From: Pleurodeles waltl
Lineage: Eukaryota; Chordata; Amphibia; Caudata; Salamandridae
Reading direction: 5' to 3'
Length of the DNA stretch: 64,000 bases
Assembly: GCF_031143425.1 (NCBI RefSeq)
Contig: NC_090450.1
Location: 224,823,442 to 224,887,441, forward strand
The notes under the pieces are model-generated. The model saw only the letters and a list, made by a program, of their open reading frames with translations, was not told where the DNA came from and did not search any database. Positions 1 to 11,565 of this stretch are shown here, piece after piece; positions within the stretch are counted from its first letter, which is position 1, and each line of letters begins with the position of its first letter. The translations under genes were made by a program, and so were the position numbers.

Positions 1-281
1 CGGAGTCAGCATCGTTAGAACGTGGCACATAGAAAAACTAGAGGTGTCATTGAATGCACATTTGAAATACTGGAAAGTAGACTTAGATACCTGCACAAGA
101 GGGAAGTGCCCTGCAATACTCTCCTGAAATAAGCTGCAAGATCGTAGCAACATGTGTAATTCTATGTAATGTAGCAGCTCACAAAGGCTTGGGCACTGTG
201 TCTGAGTCTGAATCTGACGATGAGGAAATACAGCTTCTCCCACATTTACAACATGATGAATCAAGAGCAGCAGATATTTAA
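1..281 (+). pseudogene. HARBI1-like Harbinger transposase, C-terminal fragment (broken)
   Basis: This is the C-terminal end of a Harbinger DDE transposase, cut by the window start. Read in frame 1 from base 19 it gives the typical N-x-A-H-x-x-T-R-G-V-I-E block, which holds the catalytic glutamate. After a one-base frameshift near 107-112 it continues in frame 3 with the conserved Y-S-P-E and C-K-I segments, a V-A-A-H-K-G stretch and an acidic tail (SESESDDEE) ending at the TAA at 279-281. The usual tyrosine before the first Asn is a TAG stop at 16-18. It is therefore a dead copy. The matching Myb/SANT accessory remnant lies on the opposite strand at 2,597-3,037, so the two genes converge as in the better-preserved element at 27-31 kb. 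Confidence 0.75.
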
Positions 282-1245
282 ATTCGACATGCTACCACAA
301 ATAATAATTATTCCTCGGAGTAAGTGAACAATTCACACAATATTAGCAAATACAAATCAAACATATGTTTGCAAGTAAACACTAGGCAACCTTTGTTCCT
401 ATTTTTCTCAAGGAATGTAAGCAAAGACATCTGGCATTACGTCACAAGTATTGAAAAAAAAAATGTTTGACGTGTACGTACACACAAGGAATTAAAATTA
501 CATAAAAATAACTGCCTATGACTAGCATTTGGTTAGAAAGAATGTTTGACATGTGTACGTAGACAAAAGAAATAAAAATCACATAAAAACAACTGCCTAT
601 GACTTGCATTTGGTATGAACAGAAATTCTGGCCCCCACAATTACACCTACAGTACTGCGACATCTGGATTCACACATGCTCATAGTGTCACTGACAGATG
701 TACGACCCAATTGACACCTGCTATCTGAGTGGTTTGTAATGTCTCTACAACATTTATTATTTGTATCAGTCCATGAGCCACATCACCTCTTTAGTGCCCC
801 ATTTCCACTTAGAGGTTGTCAGAATGCCTTGACAACACAGATTTCACGTGTACACGTCTAATTGAGCTGGTCAATCCATCAATCCAAACAGACCGTTGAC
901 GTTCCCTACATCTCTGATGTACATGATTGGTATTTAAATCCATGCTAGAATCTTTAGAGAATCTGTTAGATTGTCAACTTTGCATTCATAGCACTTTGAT
1001 TTTCAGTTAGGGTTGTTGCAATTTTTCTAATTCTACGGTTATACTTTTGTCAATATTAGTAAGTTTTGGAATTTAAGAGCTTTACTGCTCTGTGTTGCAT
1101 GTGTTAAAGCTTGAGCATTGATGCCTCCAAGCTACCGAAAATTACACATTTTGAGAGATATCACCACTTTGAATATTTGTTTGGGGTAGAGAATTGGCAA
1201 AATGAAGTGTGCAAAGTCTCCGTCTTCCCCACAGTTCTATTGGCC
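282..1245. other. Non-coding AT-rich stretch
   Basis: This follows the transposase fragment and probably represents the interior of the old Harbinger plus decayed sequence. Apart from a two-copy tandem duplication near 463-616, I see no ORF or motif that I can support. Confidence 0.4.
463..616. repeat. Two-copy tandem duplication, period about 79 bp
   Basis: The block beginning ATGTTTGAC at 463 recurs at 542. Both copies share the A-rich middle and the phrase ACTGCCTATGACT. Divergence is modest, so this is a local tandem duplication. The short ORF across it on the minus strand is a by-product of the repeat. Confidence 0.7.
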
Positions 1246-1249
1246 TGAT

Positions 1250-2300
1250 TAGAGAAACGTCCACAACGACGCCTGGCCTGCTGGTGCGGTCGCACCGCCG
1301 TGGGCGGAGGTGAGCACCTCCAACCCCACAGCAGACCTCAGCCTGCCGGCCGGATTACAAAGCTCCAGACCTCCAGGCATTCTGTGACAGTCACCCCGCC
1401 AAAAAAACCCTAGCGGAAATGCACCCGGTGACAGGAATCCCCATTCCTGTTGCCGGCACACGCAACCCCACACATCCACACACATCCAGACACCCCCCCC
1501 GGGTCCACACAATTACAAACACCCTAACCCACCCCTTCACGCACGCATGCATTTACATACACACCACTCAGCATTCGCATATACTCACACAGACACACCC
1601 ATTCACTCGCATACATGCAGACACCCCTCCATTCATGCGCACATACATGCACACATTTACATTCAATCACATACACACATGCATTCACCTCCCCCTCCCA
1701 TGCACAGCATACTTGCACCCACAAACACCCCCCCAAACCGTACACATCCATTTACACACCCACACTCACACATACGCATCCCCCTCATCTGCACACTTGC
1801 ACACAGACACACCCATTCATACACCCCCATTCACACACATACATGCTCACACCACACACATGCACCCAACACCCCCTTCAGATGATCACTTACCTTCTCC
1901 TTCAAGGTGGTCGTCCGGGAAAGGGATGGGTCCTGGTGGTCTTGCATTGCCAGCACCACCACGGCAGCAAGACTCCGCCAAGCGGTATTACGGTGTGTAA
2001 TAAGGGGGGGCGGAGCCTCTTCAGAGTCAGACTTCCGCCCATAAATGGGCAGAAGTCCTCCAGTGACTCCTAATATGGCAGTCAGCAGACAGCCAGCACT
2101 AGCGGTCTATTGGCTGAAACGGCTTCGGCAGTCTATCAAAAAGATCGCCAAAGTCAAAATGAGGGCCTATGTGTGTTCTACAAGTGTGGGACTCATTGGT
2201 TCAGCTAGGGATGCTGTGTCGTGGCTCTCAGGAGCAAGTGGCTCTTCAAGTTTCATATAGCAATCTTGAAGCCCCTCGCCTTCGGAAACATCACTGTCAT
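1250..2300. other. GC-rich insert inside the old Harbinger
   Basis: Base composition jumps here against AT-rich surroundings. The edges near 1,245 and 2,300 are approximate. The left part (1,250-1,440) contains CCGCC/GGCGG-rich phrases like those near Harbinger ends elsewhere in the window. The middle is a CA-rich low-complexity block. The right part (1,890-2,270) is GC-moderate and unclassified. I suspect a Harbinger-derived non-autonomous piece but cannot show termini or a target duplication. The long ORFs across it (for example 1,419-2,000) are low-complexity artefacts. Confidence 0.35.
1430..1880. repeat. CA-rich low-complexity/minisatellite-like block
   Basis: This is about 450 bp built from irregular repeats of ACACACCCATTCAC-type phrases, almost without G. 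All six frames stay fairly open because TAA, TAG and TGA are rare in such sequence, which explains the overlapping His/Thr/Pro-rich ORFs here. No regular period is visible. Confidence 0.75.
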
Positions 2301-2327
2301 GAGCATGGATATCCAGTTAAAAATGAA

Positions 2328-2350
2328 ATCATTATTATTATTATTATTTT
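2328..2350. repeat. ATT trinucleotide microsatellite
   Basis: A short run of about seven ATT units. A similar run occurs at 4,298-4,315, at the edge of the gypsy reverse-transcriptase remnant. Confidence 0.8.
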
Positions 2351-2596
2351 CTGTACTATGGATGAGGAATGTCTGTTTAGTTTTGTCCAAAAACTATATT
2401 TATAAAAAGTCACATCAGCCTATAGTGAATGTACTGCATCTCTGCATGCACTGTTAAAAAGCATGGCTTCCTTATTTTAATAACATATAATTAGGGCCAT
2501 ATTTATCATGTCTTTTTTATATTTACAAATATTTGGTCAATCCTGTAGTATATTTAATGTGTTTATGCAAAGCCTATTATGTAACTAGTTCATTTA

Positions 2597-3037
2597 TCAC
2601 ACTGTTGTAGTACATTTGCCTCGAGAGGTTCCTGGATTTTCAGATGTATCAATTGTATTGAATCCTTCCACTGACTCTGGTTCCAGAGATGTTTCAAAAA
2701 GTACCTCAGTTGCAGTTTGTGAGGTGATCGTGGGAGAACCTCTTCCAGTTGCTCTGGCCTAAGTTATTTGGATTACTACCTTCTCTTTTGTCCTCGATCT
2801 GAGGTCATACCATCTTCCTTAATGAATCTCTGTGTGACTCCCACTGCATTTATATTCACCTGCATTGCCTTCCAAATGTTTCTCTGATTTTCGCACTGCA
2901 AGGAATGCTTTTCCAAGCAATTCAAAATGGTGGCACACATATTTCTCAGTTAGTATCTCCAGTTCTTCTTTCTGAACATGTACGTTTTCTTTCTCAGGCC
3001 CAAGCTCTTTCTCTGTCTGCTTTCTTGACATTTCCAA
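2597..3037 (-). pseudogene. Harbinger Myb/SANT-like accessory protein, decayed
   Basis: On the minus strand, the N-terminal part reads as a degraded Myb/SANT DNA-binding domain of the NAIF1/Harbinger accessory type. It has the E-E-L-E-I-L helix start, an H-H-x-E-L-L-G segment, and after a frame change V-N-I-N-A-V-G-V-T-Q-R, which matches the conserved NAVG turn. Further on, in another frame, lies a Thr/Ser-rich tail with the L-E-P-E-S-V-E-G phrase found after this domain in related proteins, ending at the TGA at 2,599-2,597. In Harbinger elements this protein binds the ends and helps bring the transposase into the nucleus. The copy is dead, with at least two frame changes. It converges on the HARBI1 fragment at 1-281. 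Confidence 0.6.
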
Positions 3038-3799
3038 CCAGTATAGGGGTGGATGGCAAACCCTCAGGAATACTGAGTATGGATTCTCCTAGGAACTTCC
3101 ACCAGCTATCCTCTCCAGCCTTCAAATGAGAACTACGTCCTGGATTTGATGTCATCAGACAGAAGCAAAAGTGTAATTCGCTATTTGCTGAACAGATTTG
3201 CTATTGAGATAATCACAATCTGTGATTACCTAAATAGTGATCCAAATGAATACTGATTCGCTATTTCATCTACAATGACTTTTCTACATATCGAATAGTG
3301 ATTACCAATTTGCAATTCAATAAAATTAACTATTTATAATCGATATTCTGAATGTTTATATATGCCCCAAAATGTTTACATTTGCACAGCTCTGGTGAGG
3401 GGAGTTAGATGTGTAAATTCTTGTGCTTTTGGAGGACAGGATCTAAGAATGTTAGGACATTTTGTTTCTCAAATGACTCTTCAAAAATATGCAAGCAGAT
3501 GAGGCAAAATATATTTTTGGATGGCTGCATTAATGGTTATGGGAACTGTCTTGTGTGTTGAGTGACAAAGAACAAGTATTAACCATATTTGCAAACAATA
3601 TAAATTGTAACTGTATATCTACTATGCAGACTGTAAACCAGTTCAACATACACAATATTGAATCAAATACTAATGAAGTCTTAGAAAAGTTTCCTGGAAG
3701 AAGTATTTTCTAATAGGTTGAGGAAATTCAAAGGAGTAGCTCATATTCTCAAATTAAAATTGAATAGCATTCCAATTACTTCTCCTAGAAGACTTTTTG
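3038..3799. other. Nothing recognised
   Basis: AT-rich sequence with some local repetition of GATTATC/ATTCGC-type words near 3,170-3,340. No coding signal that I can support until the gypsy reverse-transcriptase remnant begins near 3,800. Confidence 0.4.
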
Positions 3800-4290
3800 A
3801 ATGAAATGTCTTTTTCCACTGCATTTTCTAAAGTTGATATGAAGGTGGCCTATGACCAAGTCAAACTCACAAAATAACCAGACTACTTAACAGAATTTAA
3901 CAGATGGTCTATTCCAGTTTATATACTTGCCTTTTGGCTTAGCCTCTGTGGCTTCCGTTTTGTAGAGGCTACTGTACAAATTATTTAAAGACTAACAAGG
4001 GGAAATTGCATTCAAGATGTTCTCATTTTTGGAATAGGTAAGCAGTTTATTGATTATACCTTAGGAAAATTCTGTCCATTGTTAATGACATGGGAGCCAC
4101 TCTTACCGAAGATAATGTGAGTTTTAGAAAGAGAAGATTGATTATTTAGGTCACAATATTTCTAGCTTAGATAGTTCCTCTTTACCTAATTTAATTGAAG
4201 CTATCACAAAGGCCAATCCACCAGTAAATAAGGATAAGATTAAATCATTTCTATGGTAGCTGAATGTTATGCCACGTTTATGCAAGGATT
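3800..4290 (+). pseudogene. Ty3/gypsy reverse transcriptase remnant
   Basis: Short conserved blocks of a Ty3/gypsy-type reverse transcriptase can be followed across all three plus frames: F-S-K-V-D-M-K-V-A-Y (palm motif with the first catalytic Asp) near 3,830; P-F-G-L-A-S-V-A-S near 3,930; a D-V-L-I-F-G-like phrase near 4,020, where the second Asp of the active-site box is damaged; and D-Y-L-G-H-N-I-S near 4,145 followed by N-K-D-K-I-K-S-F-L. Stops and frame changes are frequent, so it is long dead. Similarity stops abruptly near 4,290, where unrelated sequence begins. The matching integrase lies in the same orientation at 12.0-12.96 kb, suggesting one element split by later insertions. Confidence 0.65.
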
Positions 4291-4909
4291 TCCAATTATT
4301 ATTATTATTATTAGTTAGCTATATTTCGGGTGAAAAACTTAAAAGCAGATTTGCATACAAAGCATTACCACTTATTCATACAATACAAAACAATTAAAAC
4401 ATCAACTTTTTAAAATACGCATATTCTTCATTATTTCTTCCCAAATCCGTACAGCACTCGAAACCCAGTTTTCTAAACCTTTGATGTAACTCTCTATGCT
4501 TTGTCATTTTTCCGATATTAATCACATAAGGTTAATTAATTATTCACGTTTTTATTTAAAAAAAAGATAATTTCGAGGAAATAAATGTAAAACATCGACA
4601 TAGCACTTATTTTGTGAGAAGTCAGTTCTCCGACAGATTTAGCAAACTGACATTGAATTATATTACATTTTAAAGTGCAGTGCTAAGCATTAGAAAGTGC
4701 AATGCGCCTAGGGATTCATTCACTCCACTTATTCGAAATCAGTCACTGGTGAATGTGCTAGATACAAGATTTAAGCGTGAAAACTAGAATAACATCATGG
4801 AGCATTCTTGTAAGACAATTTGTTCCAGGAGATATTTAGTGCAGACCATGAAGAATTATAAAATAGCATGGAAGAACACTGTGGGTGCAGCTACAAGCAT
4901 TTAAATATC

Positions 4910-5250
4910 CAATCTAACTAAAAATTCATGCGTCTCTTTCTCCGCAAGGTTCCAACTGCAAGTAAATATCTACTTAAACTGTACATTATATGCTGGGAAG
5001 TATCGTTTTTTAGGATTCTTAGTGCATCTTTATGTCTTCTAAAGCACATATTACAACATATTGGGCTAATAATTTTCTAGCAATCTAACTAAAAAGTCAT
5101 GCCCTTCTTTCTTCCGCACCTTCCCGACAGCAAGTACATATCTACTTAAACTATACACTACGTGCCTGAAAGTATTGTTTTTTTAGGATTCTTAGTGCAT
5201 GTTCATCTTTTGTAAAACCCATATTACAACCTATTGGGCTAATCCAGTTT
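4910..5250. repeat. Two-copy tandem duplication, period 171 bp
   Basis: CAATCTAACTAAAAA starts at 4,910 and again at 5,081. Both copies continue through TACTTAAACT, TTTTAGGATTCTTAGTGCAT and TATTGGGCTAAT in the same order, with scattered substitutions and small indels. Confidence 0.8.
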
Positions 5251-5627
5251 CTTCTTCACCTACTATAGGAAAAAAAAATATGTTGCGAGTTATCTTTTAC
5301 ATGTAAAGTCCACAAGCTGCAATTAAGTTAATATTATTCCATCTCGATGTGAACACTTTAATTTGGAGATCGTAATAACGACATTTCATGTAAATGTTTT
5401 AGCCAATTGAGGCTGTACTTCATCCAAGAAGGGCTCAGAGTGCAGAGTAGGTTTATTAAGTAAGAATTATGTGCATACCCTTTTCCAAACCTGGGATTTT
5501 GGTGTAACAATAAGTCAACTTTAACTGTTTTGTGGAGTGCACTGTCAATAAATGAAAATCACTCCAGAAAGAACCTAGACCTCGTTTAGTAAACCAAGTC
5601 TGTACTTTCCGGAGCCAAGGGAAACTA

Positions 5628-6060
5628 AGGGCCAGATTTAAAAAAACTTTTTTCTTGTCGCAAATGGCCCCATTGGCAGAATCAGGCAGTTTGCGACCAG
5701 AAAAAAACATTTTGCGATGCACAGACCCAATTTTGCTATTCGGTAATCTATTTACCGAATCGCAAAAAATGTTTGTGAGTTGCAGTTCGAATTGTGAATC
5801 GCAGTGCAATGTATGACTGTTTAGTGACCGTGAATGTGGTCACAAAACAATTGCAGTTAGCACCAATTTCAAATTGGTGCTAACACATTCCCAAACGGGA
5901 AGGGAACCCCACGGGACCTCTTCCCCTTTGAGAATGGACGCAAAAATATGTGTTCAGAGCAGGCAGTGGTCCCACGGACCACTGCCTGCTCTGAAAAAAT
6001 GAAAAGAAAACTTCTTGTTTTGGGACTAAAGTTTAATAAAATTTGCACCCAGATTCCTGA
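5628..6060. mobile_element. MITE-like non-autonomous DNA transposon fragment
   Basis: The left edge AGGGCCAGATTTA resembles the GGGGCAGATTTA terminus of several other short elements here. The interior carries a near-palindrome (TTCGGTAA...TTACCGAA around 5,737-5,761) and a CAGAGCAGGCAGTGGTCC / GGACCACTGCCTGCTCTG inverted pair at 5,955-5,994. I could not place the right end or a target duplication. Confidence 0.4.
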
Positions 6061-6339
6061 GTCAGTAAAGCTATAAACTTGAGTTTGCAGATCGTTATTT
6101 CCATGAGCAATTACTTTACAGAAAGTTGTGGTGACTCTGCTTTTAGATGTGTTAATCAGTTTGAGCCAGTTTGCATCACCCTATTCCCTTTTTGCTGTAG
6201 CTAGCGCTTTTTTGTATTCAGCTCTTGCCATTTGAATGGATAAGATACTTTTAGAATAGGCCTTTATTAGTGACATTTTAGTTACCCGAAAGCCTTTGAG
6301 TACCAAGGGTCAGTTGGAGGAACTTTGAATAGGCCTTGT

Positions 6340-7410
6340 TCATTACCTCGACTAGGAACCTTGGTTAGGTGGGGTCCTAAATTCTCAACTAAGAAGGCAT
6401 GGACATCCACTATAGGAAATCTGAGGGTGAACAGACCACAAAGGGGGATAAAATATCAAAATAGGTGTTATATATCTTGGCCAGTTCATCATGATTGGCA
6501 GCTATGTATGGTCATTTAATTGACCTTCAATTATTTCCATAAACGGTTAGATGGGGGTAGATCTCACAGGTAAAGTTGGCATCCCAGTGAGCAGTCCTGT
6601 CATCATCAGATGCCAGGGATAATGATTGCTGTCTTTCTTAAAATGCAATGTTCTATCCAATATGGCTACATTGATCGTAACGTAATCAATTTGTGATTTA
6701 GGGTTCCTCTTTTAAAAGTGTATGAACTAGGATATCAGACTTGGGTGTGCCATTATAGGCTTTCAGCCCGTGTGCTAAAGTTAGGTGGGCCAATTGTGTA
6801 GTAGCCACAGTACAAGGAGCTACAGTACCACTCTCACGGTAGGGTATAGCCCATGCCATATCCCCAGATCTGAAACTGAGCCCAAGCCAACTATAGGCTA
6901 TGCAGTTGAAATCCCCACCTAGGATAATCTTATCATGTTGGCTTAAAGTATTAAGGAAGCTATCTACAAATTCTGTTACTGGGGATTCTGTACTCCTTGG
7001 TTTCATGTAAATATTGAGGACACATACTTGATACCCTTTTGGAGTTTTCATGGTTAATCTTAAAATGGCAGGTGAGTCTATGGTCAAGGTGTCCATAGAG
7101 GCATGTAATTAGGTTTTTACCCTTAGGACGAGACCTCCTGACAGCTGACACTTGCAAAGGTCACTGCATTAATATGAAATGTCTTATGCCCAACCCTATA
7201 TGGAGGTTCCAGTAGCCAGGTTTCGGGGAATAACCACAGGTGAAAATACTAAATGCACTCTTGTTAGTCTGGGTCAATCATCTTATTTCTTAGTCCTGCA
7301 ATATTTCAAGAAATCTGATGTAATACCTCCCTATATTTGTGCGTTCTTTGCATCGACGGGAAGGGATCTACGTCTATTTCCATATTCGTTTCTAGGGTGT
7401 TAATCCTATC
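6340..7410 (-). pseudogene. LINE (CR1/L2-like) apurinic endonuclease remnant
   Basis: On the minus strand there is a decayed endonuclease domain of a CR1/L2-type LINE. Upstream, near 7,230-7,215, an E-T-W-L-like start is visible in a broken frame. The longest open stretch (7,096-6,698) contains V-C-V-L-N-I-Y followed by I-I-L-G-G-D-F-N, the core catalytic motif of the family, at about 6,925. Near 6,670-6,690 the phrase S-Q-I-D-Y-V appears, the usual end of the domain. The CR1/L2 assignment rests on motif style, not on a search. No reverse transcriptase domain is visible downstream, so the copy is truncated or interrupted near 6,340. Confidence 0.55.
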
Positions 7411-7499
7411 CTTCTGTCCCTGTTTGGCAGTGAGTTGGTCCTCTAGTTTATTAAAGTCTAGGCTTAATGTCTGATGATTCAAAATGTTCTTATTTGAGA

Positions 7500-7930
7500 G
7501 GCCATTACACTGTAAAGATGGCTCTGTCCCAGACAGTCAAGAAACTGCATCAAGATTTGCTGAGGCATGTTGGGAGGGGGTGAGTTGTATAGTCAGTTTG
7601 TATCTTATCAGTGAACTTAGATTTGGGGAGGTTCTAGGTTCCATATAAATCAGCCCTTCAACAATACCTTTAGATCCAAAAACAAGCTTGATGTTGTCAA
7701 AAGTGTTATTATCACTGGGAATTTGTTCTGCTTTTAATAATATCTGCGCGCACAATTGATAGGCATTGGCCGTTCTGCCTAATCCAGTGAATGGCTTTAT
7801 TTTTTAATGAATCTCCCTCCTCCCTAACATTATGCCTTAATTTAGGGACGTTTATCATGAACACGTTATGACCTGAGCTCTTAGGCAAGGCTTTATTAGG
7901 GGCCAGCCTGCGTCGCATGTGCTTGCGCAT
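7500..7930 (-). pseudogene. LINE upstream region (possible ORF1 3' part), degraded
   Basis: Two overlapping minus-strand stretches (7,930-7,712 and 7,755-7,537) read as charged, Ser/Asn-rich protein with no clear domain. They lie just upstream of the endonuclease remnant in the same orientation. A similar degraded stretch (10,700-9,963) lies upstream again, beyond an insertion. I infer that these are ORF1-like sequence of the same LINE. Confidence 0.35.
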
Positions 7931-9962
7931 GCCTTTCGCTAGCGAGACGCTTTAGGGATTAATAAGGGCTCGGAGCCCCGTCCACGTGACCTCAGTGTCT
8001 TTCATTGGTTTGTGGGCTTGCCTGTTAGAATCTGCTTGATTTCATTTGTGGAAGGCACGCATACGTCATGCCTTTTCCGGTGGTTAGCCCTCCTCGAGCG
8101 CATCGACCAAGTACAGAAAAAATGCGAGGCTCGCTGTTTTCCATTCGATTTGTGGACTACTCTTTTCTCTATTTTCGCAACGCGATCTCGCTTGGCAGAA
8201 GTCGAGCGCTTTGCATAATATCGACCCTGTTACACAGTTAATTGCACTTTTTCCGGTTACGTACATGGTTTATGTGGCAAGAAAAATCCGGTTAGGAGTT
8301 TACAACGCTATTAGCTCTAACACGAGCAAACCCGTTGCATTGCAAATGCTTGTTAGTTGTCTCATGAAGGCGAAGTGTGAAACTGAAATTAAAGGCCCAT
8401 TCAGGGAAGAATTTAATGTACGAAGATCTGGCGCCAGATTCTACATACAAGCCATCATGGGACTGGTGGATGTGCGGGGAAACTGGGAGACTCATGTCAG
8501 AGCTGTGCAGACCCTGCAATTCTAACACATGAGTATTATCAATGTTCCTTGTCTGCAGGATGTTATATGCACTGAAAGTCCAGCGGGAAGGGTTAGGTGC
8601 TCTCTCAGGGGGACTATGGCCCGTATTTATACTTTTTGACGCTAAACTGCGTTAACGCAGTTTAGCATCAAAAAGTTTTGCGCCGGCTAACGCCATTCTG
8701 AAGCGCCATGCGGGCGCCGTATTTATTGAATGGCGTTAGCCGGCGCTAGCAGACCGGCACTGCCTGGTGTGCGTGGAAAAAAAACACGTACACCAGTCAG
8801 CGCCGGCGTAGGGAAAAATGGCGTTAGGGCGTCTTAAAAATGGTGCAAGTCAGGTTGACGCCAAAAAATCGCCTCCACCCGATTTGCGCCATTTTTTACG
8901 ACGCCCAGACGCCATTTACATGACTCCTGTCTTAGTAAAGACAGGAGTCATGCCCCCTTGCCCAATGGCCATGCCCAGGGGACTTATGTCCCCTGGGCAT
9001 GGTCATTGGGCATTGAGGCATGTAGGGGGGCACAAATCAGGCGCCCCTATGCCAAAAAAATAAATAAATAAAAAAATATTTATACTTACCTGAACTTACC
9101 TGAATGTCCCTGGGATGGGTCCCTCCATCCTTGGGTGTCCTCCTGGTGTGGGCAAGGGTGGCAGGGGGGGTCCCTGGGGGCATGGGAGGGCAGCTGTGGG
9201 CTCATTTTGAGCCCACAGGTCCCTTAACGCCTGCCCTGACCCAGGCGCTAAAATCCGGCGCAAATGCGGGGTTTTTTGCCCCGCCCACTCCCGGGCGTGA
9301 TTTTTGCCCGGGAGTATAAATACGACGCATTTGCGTCGCAGTCATTTTTTTTGACGGGAACGCCTACCTTGCATCTCATTAACGCAAGGAAGTCGTTCAC
9401 GCAAAAAAATGACGCTCTTTCCTCATACTTTGGCGCTAGACGCGTCTAACGCCAAAGTATAAATATGACGTTAATTTTGCGCCGAATTTGCGTCGAAAAA
9501 AACGACACAAATTTGGCGCAAACGGAGTATAAATATGCCCCTATGCATCTTAGGTGCCTGAGTCAGTGCTTGATTTAGAACTCAAAACGTGCTGGTGCCA
9601 AAAGCCCTCCTCTTAAACACAGGGCTGCTGCAATTAAATATGCGAACACGGAATACTGAGGCAGCGTGATCCTGAAGCCTTCTCGGGCCTCCTTAACCCA
9701 TTCACAGCCACTCCCTGCCCCTTCAGCTCACTCTTGCAGCTTTCTGCTTTCTCCCATTATGAAGTTTTTCGTTTTTCTCTTCCTATGTCTTTGTCTTTCC
9801 CGTGTGTGTCTTTTGCTCGCAGTAAATGCATGAGGCAGAAAAATAAGTGCCGGCCCTCAACAATAAGTGCTGGTGCTCCTCACCGGAAACAACAAGCACA
9901 AATTGAGCACTGGCCTGAGTATGATCAGTATGTCAGAATTCGCTGGACAAAGGGGATTTCTC
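7931..9962. repeat. Composite insertion splitting the LINE
   Basis: GC-richer DNA separates the two halves of the minus-strand LINE. It starts with CpG-containing sequence near 7,900-8,300 (for example GCGAGACGC, TTTTCCGGTTACG), holds a complete MITE at 8,619-9,540, and ends with a segment near 9,560-9,900 holding AAAATAAGTGCCGGCCCTC, which looks like an old dispersed repeat. I cannot name the outer element and see no coding function. The ORF at 8,211-8,525 has no recognisable domain. Confidence 0.35.
8619..9540. mobile_element. MITE, 922 bp, with CTATG target duplication
   Basis: The left end reads GCCCGTATTTATACT and the reverse complement of the right end reads GGGCATATTTATACT, matching over the inner ten bases. 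Both sides are followed by GACGC/GCGCC-rich subterminal sequence. CTATG lies directly outside each end (8,614-8,618 and 9,541-9,545), consistent with a 5-bp target-site duplication. The interior holds several small palindromes such as CTAAACTGCGTTAACGCAGTTTAG (described here by its halves at 8,643-8,666). No protein is encoded. The superfamily is not certain. Confidence 0.65.
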
Positions 9963-10700
9963 TCAAAGATTACCAGTCAGTCTCCCCCCTTGATCTTTTA
10001 AGTGTGCCAGCAATGTTGTCCCTAGCCCTTTTAAATCCATAACCTCTGCCGATATAGATTCTATTTTATATTTAAGCTCTGTCTCTAGCGTCTCACTCCC
10101 ATTGTGCGATAACTCATATAGATATCTCGCGCAACCATTCATAGGCTCCGTTGGAAGTATAGGGACCGCACCAACGATATTATGCAAGACAAGACATGTA
10201 TCACACTAAGCAAACCAAAAGCGAGACTCAGTTAGAACATTTAATTGTCAGCAGCCCTTCTATTGCGCTTTTAGTAACTGTGTAGTCACAGTGTGTCTTT
10301 TCTTTATGCGAAGTTCCAGGGGCTTGAGTGGCATCAGATAATGTTGCATTAGGGGCCTCTGAATGAGACTCCTCGCTCACGGTCTTAGGAGCAGTTTTAG
10401 CTTAATGTTCGAGTTATGCTCAATGTTACGTTTCTTAGAAAAGGATGTTATTTTGGGTATACGGGGGCGAGCCATTGTCTTTTTATCACCCAGCATAGAC
10501 TACATGTCTTTAATTAAATCATCAGTCTCTGAGATGGTACAATTTCCCTGTCCATTTTTCTTAATTTTGGGGGTTTTACTCTTGCCTAGGGGTGCCTCAG
10601 AAGCGTTGTGCTTAACCATATCGGAAGAAAAAATGGTGAGGCTCCTCCTATCACCCTCAATGTTCTTCAAATATGTAAATGTTTGTTAGTGAAGAGTCTT
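9963..10700 (-). pseudogene. LINE ORF1-like remnant
   Basis: Minus-strand open pieces at 10,187-9,963 and across 10,700-10,350 read as Lys/Ser/Thr-rich N-terminal sequence followed by a probable coiled coil (N-G-S-E-T-L-E-T-E-L-K). Coiled-coil, basic proteins of this kind are typical LINE ORF1 products. The orientation and order relative to the endonuclease at 7.4-6.3 kb support one LINE. Frames change at least twice. I do not recognise a specific RNA-binding domain. Confidence 0.35.
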
Positions 10701-11060
10701 TACAAACCAGTTTATAGGCGATTAAAATCAGTTAAGACGCATCAAGTATCGCCACACCAATTGATTACATATATCTAAAACCATTTATAGGCAAGAGTGA
10801 ACCTTAAAACTCTCTATGGTTCTGAGAGTCACAATGTGTTTTGGAAGTGAAAGTCTCACTATGGGCATTCAGCTGTGCTTCAAACAATAGGCGTCCAATG
10901 TTGGACTTAATGTGGCCATCAGCTGCTAAGACAAATACCTGCCTATCCCAGCGGTAGAGCCAAGGGGGCGGTGGCCCAGCTCAGCCTCTTCCAGGCTATG
11001 ATGGGCCAAGACTGGCTCACCCTCAGCCTGGGCATTGCCAGTGCACGGACCGTGCAGCTG

Positions 11061-11430
11061 GTGAAGCAATGGTGCTTCAGAGCGCAGGAGGCGGCTTAAT
11101 CTCCTCCTCCTCCTCCTTCAAGTACCTCAGGGCATCCTGGTGCAAGGGTTTATGGGTCTGGAAATGCCCTATGGGCACAAGTGCATCCCACTTAGTGGGT
11201 GAAGTGGTGGTGCTTTATAGCATAGAAGGGGGCTTTTTCTCCTCTTCGCCCTTTCAGGTGCATCAGCGCCTCCTGGTGCAAGGGTTTATGGGGCCTGAAG
11301 TTTCCCTTTGGCCACAAGTGAGTCACGTGCAGTGGTTGAAGCGATGGCGCTTTATAGCACAGAATGGGGCTTTGTCTCCCCCTTCAGGTGCATCTGCACC
11401 TTTTGGCGCAAGGATTTGTTCTCTTTTGGA
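11061..11430. repeat. Minisatellite, three units of about 138 bp
   Basis: Units begin at 11,061, 11,199 and 11,336 with GTGAAG or TTGAAG and share GGTGCTT or GGCGCTT, CATCAGCGCCTCCTGGTGCA-like and AGGGTTTATG phrases. The third unit is truncated near 11,430. The plus-strand ORF across the block repeats itself for the same reason and is not supported as a gene. Confidence 0.75.
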
Positions 11431-11565
11431 TACAAGAACATCCCCAGATTTCCTAGTAGTACACTATCTTTAAGAAACTAGCCTTAAAAATTACACACTT
11501 CTAACACAACTTTTCAAATGTAATCTGGAGTGTTGGCTAAAGAGAAAAAATTACATGTCACACTT

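Larger units (their letters stand above)
4300..6339. other. Inserted AT-rich sequence without genes
   Basis: Contains the 171-bp tandem duplication (4,910-5,250) and a MITE-like segment (5,628-6,060). The remainder shows no coding signal. It separates the gypsy reverse transcriptase from the LINE remnant to its right. Confidence 0.4.

Noticed and set aside
1419..2073. Overlapping long plus-strand ORFs rich in His, Thr and Pro
   Set aside because: They lie on a CA-rich low-complexity block that lacks stop codons in most frames; no domain or start context.
11061..11473. 134-codon ORF over the 138-bp repeat
   Set aside because: It repeats with the minisatellite and shows no domain.
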